Assembly: GCA_016204905.1 (NCBI GenBank)
Contig: JACQJU010000133.1
Span: forward strand, 1 to 8,739
Length of the DNA: 8,739 nt
From: Candidatus Gottesmanbacteria bacterium
GTDB taxonomy: Bacteria > Patescibacteriota > Microgenomatia > 2-02-FULL-39-11
Direction of reading: 5' to 3'
In this document: one piece after another, positions 6,243 through 8,739 of the stretch
Layout: each line of letters begins with the position of its first letter
Position numbering within the stretch: the first letter of the stretch is position 1
The notes under the pieces: generated by a model
The model's input: only the letters and a program-made list of their open reading frames with translations
Told to the model about the DNA's origin: nothing
Databases searched by the model: none
Translations under genes and position numbers: made by a program

Positions 6243-6680
6243 ATGATTAAAGAAAATATTCAATCCCAAATTGTTGATGCTCTTAAAGCTCACGATAAAT
6301 TAAGACTTGATGTGCTGCGATTTATCCTCTCCAATATAAAATACGCTGAAATAGAGAAGAAAAAAGATTTGACAGATGAAGAAATTATTTCCCTTCTACA
6401 AAAAGAAGTAAAAAAAAGGCAGGAAGCGATAGAAATGTTCAAAAAGGGTGGCAGAACCGAAGGAATAGAGCAAGAAGAAAATCAAATCAACACCATCAAA
6501 TCCTATCTGCCAGCTCAGTTGCCTATGGAAGATTTAGAAAAGATTGTTAATGAAAAGATCAAAAACACACCTAACCCTCAAATGGGACAAGTTATAGGCG
6601 CCGTGATGGCTCAAGTCAAAGGTAAAGTTGACGGAAGCACAGTTGCCTCTCTAGTCAAAGAAAAATTAGCCAAAGCCTGA
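6243..6680 (+). CDS. yqeY: GatB/YqeY domain-containing protein
   Basis: The 145-residue protein has the YqeY family length and pattern: an N-terminal helical part with LRLDVLRFILSNIKYAEIEK (20-39), then LLQKEVKKRQEAIEMFKKGG (50-69), the SYLPAQL turn (87-93), MGQVIGAVMAQVKGKVDG (114-131) and a helical end. The C-terminal portion resembles the tail domain of GatB, the amidotransferase subunit that makes Gln-tRNA or Asn-tRNA, and free-standing members are suspected to bind tRNA; their actual role is not settled. Its TGA stop overlaps the next ATG by one base (TGATG), showing coupling to the methyltransferase gene and normal use of TGA as a stop. Confidence 0.92.
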   Translation: MIKENIQSQIVDALKAHDKLRLDVLRFILSNIKYAEIEKKKDLTDEEIISLLQKEVKKRQEAIEMFKKGGRTEGIEQEENQINTIKSYLPAQLPMEDLEKIVNEKIKNTPNPQMGQVIGAVMAQVKGKVDGSTVASLVKEKLAKA

Positions 6681-7249
6681 TGATAGATTATTTCCTGACT
6701 TCCTCAAATCTTTTTACAAGAATATTACTCTGTACTGGAATAATAGCTTTGGGTTTTACTTGGGGAATAAGAGGTGGTAGGAAGAGTTGGATTCCTAGGA
6801 ATTCTACTTCGCGAGTCAATTTTTTCTTTCAACTCACTATAATATTACCTCAATTATTAGGCGTAAAATATTTACCGCTGCCCGAAACTAGTATCACTCC
6901 TATTATCCAATTGATTGGCCTAGTAATATTTTATCTGGGAGTGATTCTATCTATCTGGTCAAGAATGACTATGGGAAAAGCTTGGGGTATGCCAGGGAGT
7001 TGGGATACCAAAAGAGAAAAGAAACTTATTATCAACGGTCCATTTAAATATACCAAAAATCCGATCTATGTCGGGCTCCTATTTGTTTTCTTCGGCTTAG
7101 AATTAGCCCTAAATTCCTATCTCTCCCTCGCTACCATCCTTCTATACTTCTATTTCCAGAAAATGGCCGAAAAAGAGGAAAAAATATTGGAAAAAGAGTT
7201 TGGGAAAGAGTATTTAGAGTATAAAAAAACAACCCCAAAATTCCTATAA
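6680..7249 (+). CDS. Isoprenylcysteine carboxyl methyltransferase (ICMT)-like membrane methyltransferase
   Basis: This 189-residue integral membrane protein carries the C-terminal signature of the ICMT/phospholipid methyltransferase superfamily: NGPFKYTKNPIYVG (119-132) followed, after a helical hairpin, by EEKILEKEFGKEYLEYKK (166-183). Those segments form the S-adenosylmethionine pocket in characterised relatives. Hydrophobic helices lie at about 12-28, 46-62, 73-92 and 130-160. Bacterial members methylate varied substrates (lipids, isoprenoids, small molecules), and bacteria generally lack prenylated CaaX proteins, so the substrate cannot be named. The start codon overlaps the yqeY stop by one base, so translation is probably coupled and the start is firm. 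Confidence 0.88.
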   Translation: MIDYFLTSSNLFTRILLCTGIIALGFTWGIRGGRKSWIPRNSTSRVNFFFQLTIILPQLLGVKYLPLPETSITPIIQLIGLVIFYLGVILSIWSRMTMGKAWGMPGSWDTKREKKLIINGPFKYTKNPIYVGLLFVFFGLELALNSYLSLATILLYFYFQKMAEKEEKILEKEFGKEYLEYKKTTPKFL

Positions 7250-7312
7250 ATACCAATGTGTCTATATACTATCACCTCCGATGTGTGCAAACGCTCAATA
7301 AAATCCGCGGCC

Positions 7313-7317
7313 AAGGT
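7313..7317 (+). promoter_or_regulatory. Ribosome binding site of the 95-residue unknown gene
   Basis: AAGGT lies five bases before the ATG at 7323 and supports that start. TATACT at 7265-7270 and TAAAAT at 7299-7304 are possible -10 boxes upstream, but neither has a convincing -35, so no promoter is called. Confidence 0.4.
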
Positions 7318-7322
7318 ACAAG

Positions 7323-7610
7323 ATGAATGCAGAAATTGATAGTTTGAAACAAAGAAGGCAGGAAACTAACGATCGGGTTTACGGAGAAATTTTGGGGCGG
7401 GAAGTAGTAAATAATCTTTTCTTAGCCTCAAATAAATCTAAATACTTAAGTCTAGCAGCTCAAAAATTCATGCATAAAGTACAACCATTGTTAGGCGAGT
7501 CAAGTTCTATTCCTGAGGTTCAAGCGGTATTCATGACAGGCGTTCAGAATGAAATAGCAATGAGATTCAAACCTCCAACTCAACAAGCAACCCCTGCACC
7601 AACACCCTAA
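7323..7610 (+). CDS. Small protein of unknown function with Pro/Gln/Thr tail
   Basis: I do not recognise the 95-residue product. It is soluble-looking and mostly helical: a charged first helix (about 3-20), a second amphipathic stretch (about 22-55), and a third near 63-82. It ends in a short disordered PPTQQATPAPTP tail (84-95). There are no cysteines, no membrane segment and no known motif. It has an AAGGT ribosome binding site. The gene is 73 bp behind the methyltransferase gene and convergent with the DHH-family gene; the two stop codons overlap at 7607-7610 (TAA on this strand, TAG on the other), so no terminator can lie between them. Intact length, a ribosome binding site and the tight junction support a real gene. 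Confidence 0.65.
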   Translation: MNAEIDSLKQRRQETNDRVYGEILGREVVNNLFLASNKSKYLSLAAQKFMHKVQPLLGESSSIPEVQAVFMTGVQNEIAMRFKPPTQQATPAPTP

Positions 7611-8683
7611 AGTAGCGTTGAGCCCTTATAGATCTTTGGTTTCAGCCAATCTGCAGGAGCTTCTTGCTTTTTTGGCTGTTGTGTTGGTTGTTGCTGTATT
7701 GGTTGCTGCACTGGTTGTCTAGGTGGTTGCTGTACCGGTCGCGGCTGCTGCTGCATCATCGGTGTTCTCTGTTGTATTGGTTGTTGTGGTCTGGGTTGAT
7801 TCATAGAGCGTTGTGACTGAACATAGTTTTGAGTTGCTTGAGGTGATTGAGTTGGTTGATAAGATGCTTGAGGTTGAGCATAATTAGTCGGGAACTGATA
7901 AGGCTGCTGTTGCTGTGTAGGTGCAGGCATAGATTGTACACTCATTTTTCTCGCACCATTTCTCATACAGATTGCCGCTGATTCAAATGTAGCCACCGTA
8001 CTTGTTGGAGAAGTGAAATTATTACTCCCCATAGTTATACCAGCCAAAAGATTGGTGGCTATATCAGGATCCATCCTTAGTCCCCAGGAACTCAAAAGGT
8101 TAGTCACCATCTCAGAAATTGTTGCTAAATTAGGATCTACCAAATTTATTTTGCCGAAACGAGAATTGGTAAGACTATTATCTATATTGATGACTTGCTT
8201 TTCAGTAAAAAGATTTTGATTTTGGCTATAAATTTCTCCCAGATCATTTAAATTTTCCGCATCAATTACTATAACTAGATCAAAACTTCCCCCACCAAAA
8301 GAATAAGAAAGTTTATCAGGAGTGATGTTGGGATAGCCTTCACGAGGCTCTATCACTAGATTAAATGTACTATTTTCTATGTTATAGCTGACTTTTTCAA
8401 TCGATCCTTCTTGGTAGGGGAACGAGACGATCAGATTTCTGCCTCCATTTGCGAGATTATTGCCTATTTTATCTACACCTACTAGTTGGTTAAATTCCAC
8501 CAACATAGGAGATGGGGAAACGATATTGACTCTTTTTCCCGAGGCACTGAGCGCTAGGTAAAGAGAAAGACCAGAAGCCACACTATCAACATTAGGATTA
8601 CGAGGAAGTGCTATCAATATTTCGCGGCTTCCATCTAATACCTGTTTGACTTGAGGTTCTCTATTTTGGGGAATATTTTGCAT
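7607..8683 (-). CDS. DHH-family (NrnA/RecJ-like) protein with degraded active site and Pro/Gln-rich tail
   Basis: Residues 16-245 of this 358-residue protein follow the DHH phosphoesterase fold of NrnA-type oligoribonucleases. Segments in order are ILIALPRNPNVDSVASGLSL (22-41), FDLVIVIDAENLNDLG (134-149), VINIDNSLTN (164-173), and LLAGITMGSNNF (212-223) with the following TSTVATFESAAICMRNGA. The metal ligands are largely lost: the DxD of motif I reads NVD (31-33), the DHH of motif III reads DNS (168-170), and the aspartate of motif IV is M218. D33, D141 and D168 remain. The usual C-terminal DHHA1 substrate domain is absent; instead residues 253-339 are Pro/Gln-rich and probably disordered, ending in a distinct PADWLKPKIYKGSTLL (343-358). 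A binding or scaffolding role is more likely than nuclease activity. No Shine-Dalgarno precedes the ATG, which sits 7 bp after a strong palindrome. Confidence 0.8.
   Translation of the reverse strand: MQNIPQNREPQVKQVLDGSREILIALPRNPNVDSVASGLSLYLALSASGKRVNIVSPSPMLVEFNQLVGVDKIGNNLANGGRNLIVSFPYQEGSIEKVSYNIENSTFNLVIEPREGYPNITPDKLSYSFGGGSFDLVIVIDAENLNDLGEIYSQNQNLFTEKQVINIDNSLTNSRFGKINLVDPNLATISEMVTNLLSSWGLRMDPDIATNLLAGITMGSNNFTSPTSTVATFESAAICMRNGARKMSVQSMPAPTQQQQPYQFPTNYAQPQASYQPTQSPQATQNYVQSQRSMNQPRPQQPIQQRTPMMQQQPRPVQQPPRQPVQQPIQQQPTQQPKKQEAPADWLKPKIYKGSTLL
7667..7927 (-). repeat. Low-complexity repeat encoding the Pro/Gln-rich tail
   Basis: Imperfect units built on CAACAACC/CAGCAACC (minus strand) encode runs such as QQQQ, QQPIQQ and PVQQP at residues 253-339 of the DHH-family protein. 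The density is highest at about 7670-7800. Such tracts vary in length by slippage or recombination, so length differences between relatives are expected. Confidence 0.65.
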
Positions 8684-8690
8684 ATTTAGT

Positions 8691-8716
8691 AAAAATCCCC
8701 TAATTAGGGGATTTTT
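8691..8716. terminator. Perfect 26-bp palindrome upstream of the DHH-family gene
   Basis: AAAAATCCCC, TAATTA, GGGGATTTTT form a perfect palindrome flanked by T-runs on both strands, the classic shape of a bidirectional intrinsic terminator. It ends only 7 bp before the ATG at 8683 and lies just downstream of a TATAAT. It may end transcription from a gene beyond the right edge, or be the 5' end of the DHH mRNA and form a hairpin near its start codon. Confidence 0.6.
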
Positions 8717-8728
8717 TATCCTATAGAT

Positions 8729-8734
8729 ATTATA
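8729..8734 (-). promoter_or_regulatory. Candidate -10 box of the DHH-family gene
   Basis: Minus-strand TATAAT predicts a start near 8722, giving a leader of about 38 nt that contains almost only the palindrome. The -35 region would lie at or beyond the window edge, so it cannot be checked. Confidence 0.4.
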
Positions 8735-8739
8735 CTATC

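Noticed and set aside
6678..6682. Possible recoding of TGA to glycine or tryptophan, as in some reduced bacteria
   Set aside because: TGA ends yqeY at the expected family length and overlaps the next start codon. Other genes read at full length with standard stops.
7271..7279. Plus-strand ATCACCTCC, whose complement GGAGGTGAT is a perfect Shine-Dalgarno sequence on the minus strand
   Set aside because: No start codon follows at a suitable distance on the minus strand, and the stretch leads into the tail of the methyltransferase gene in antisense. Most likely chance.
1..8739. Search for CRISPR arrays, tRNA or rRNA genes, insertion sequences, toxin-antitoxin or defence genes
   Set aside because: Nothing with supporting sequence was found; the window is almost fully explained by ordinary protein genes with short gaps (all under 150 bp).

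Overview
The window is an AT-rich, gene-dense bacterial chromosome segment with short intergenic gaps. It most resembles a reduced genome of the Candidate Phyla Radiation (Patescibacteria), perhaps the Microgenomates side. That placement is inference: it rests on compact layout, pared-down or degenerate versions of familiar families (a Lon ATPase without a protease, a DHH protein without its catalytic residues), sparse Shine-Dalgarno sites, and a palindrome-encoded peptide inside pnp. No 16S rRNA or other lineage marker is present. TGA is used as a normal stop (yqeY), so the Gracilibacteria-type recoding does not apply.

Left block, minus strand, positions 1-4642: rpsO (ribosomal protein S15) is followed by pnp (polynucleotide phosphorylase), then a Lon-family AAA+ ATPase lacking both the N-terminal substrate domain and the C-terminal protease, then the N-terminal membrane half of an ABC exporter that runs off the left edge. 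rpsO-pnp is a classical translation/RNA-decay neighbourhood. The Lon-like gene has its own promoter and is probably co-transcribed with the ABC gene.

Middle block, 4739-6242: divergent from rpsO is a two-gene plus-strand unit, a membrane-anchored four-cysteine protein of unknown function and a YjbQ-family protein. It faces a small four-helix membrane protein on the minus strand, with a hairpin between the two.

Right block, 6243-8739: a plus-strand unit encodes a GatB/YqeY-domain protein and an isoprenylcysteine methyltransferase-like membrane enzyme that overlap by one base. A small unknown protein follows. Its stop codon overlaps the stop of a convergent DHH-family protein with a long proline/glutamine-rich tail. 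A perfect 26-bp palindrome precedes that DHH gene.

The cross-cutting observation is promoter placement. Strong TATAAT boxes lie so close to the start codons of the Lon-like, rpsO and yqeY genes that their transcripts should be leaderless or nearly so, while other genes (the membrane protein at 6119, the small gene at 7323) carry visible Shine-Dalgarno sequences. No defence system, CRISPR array, insertion sequence, tRNA or rRNA was seen. The most unusual items are the stripped-down Lon ATPase with altered pore loop, the palindromic insertion in pnp, the catalytically degraded DHH protein, and the mixed leaderless/Shine-Dalgarno initiation.
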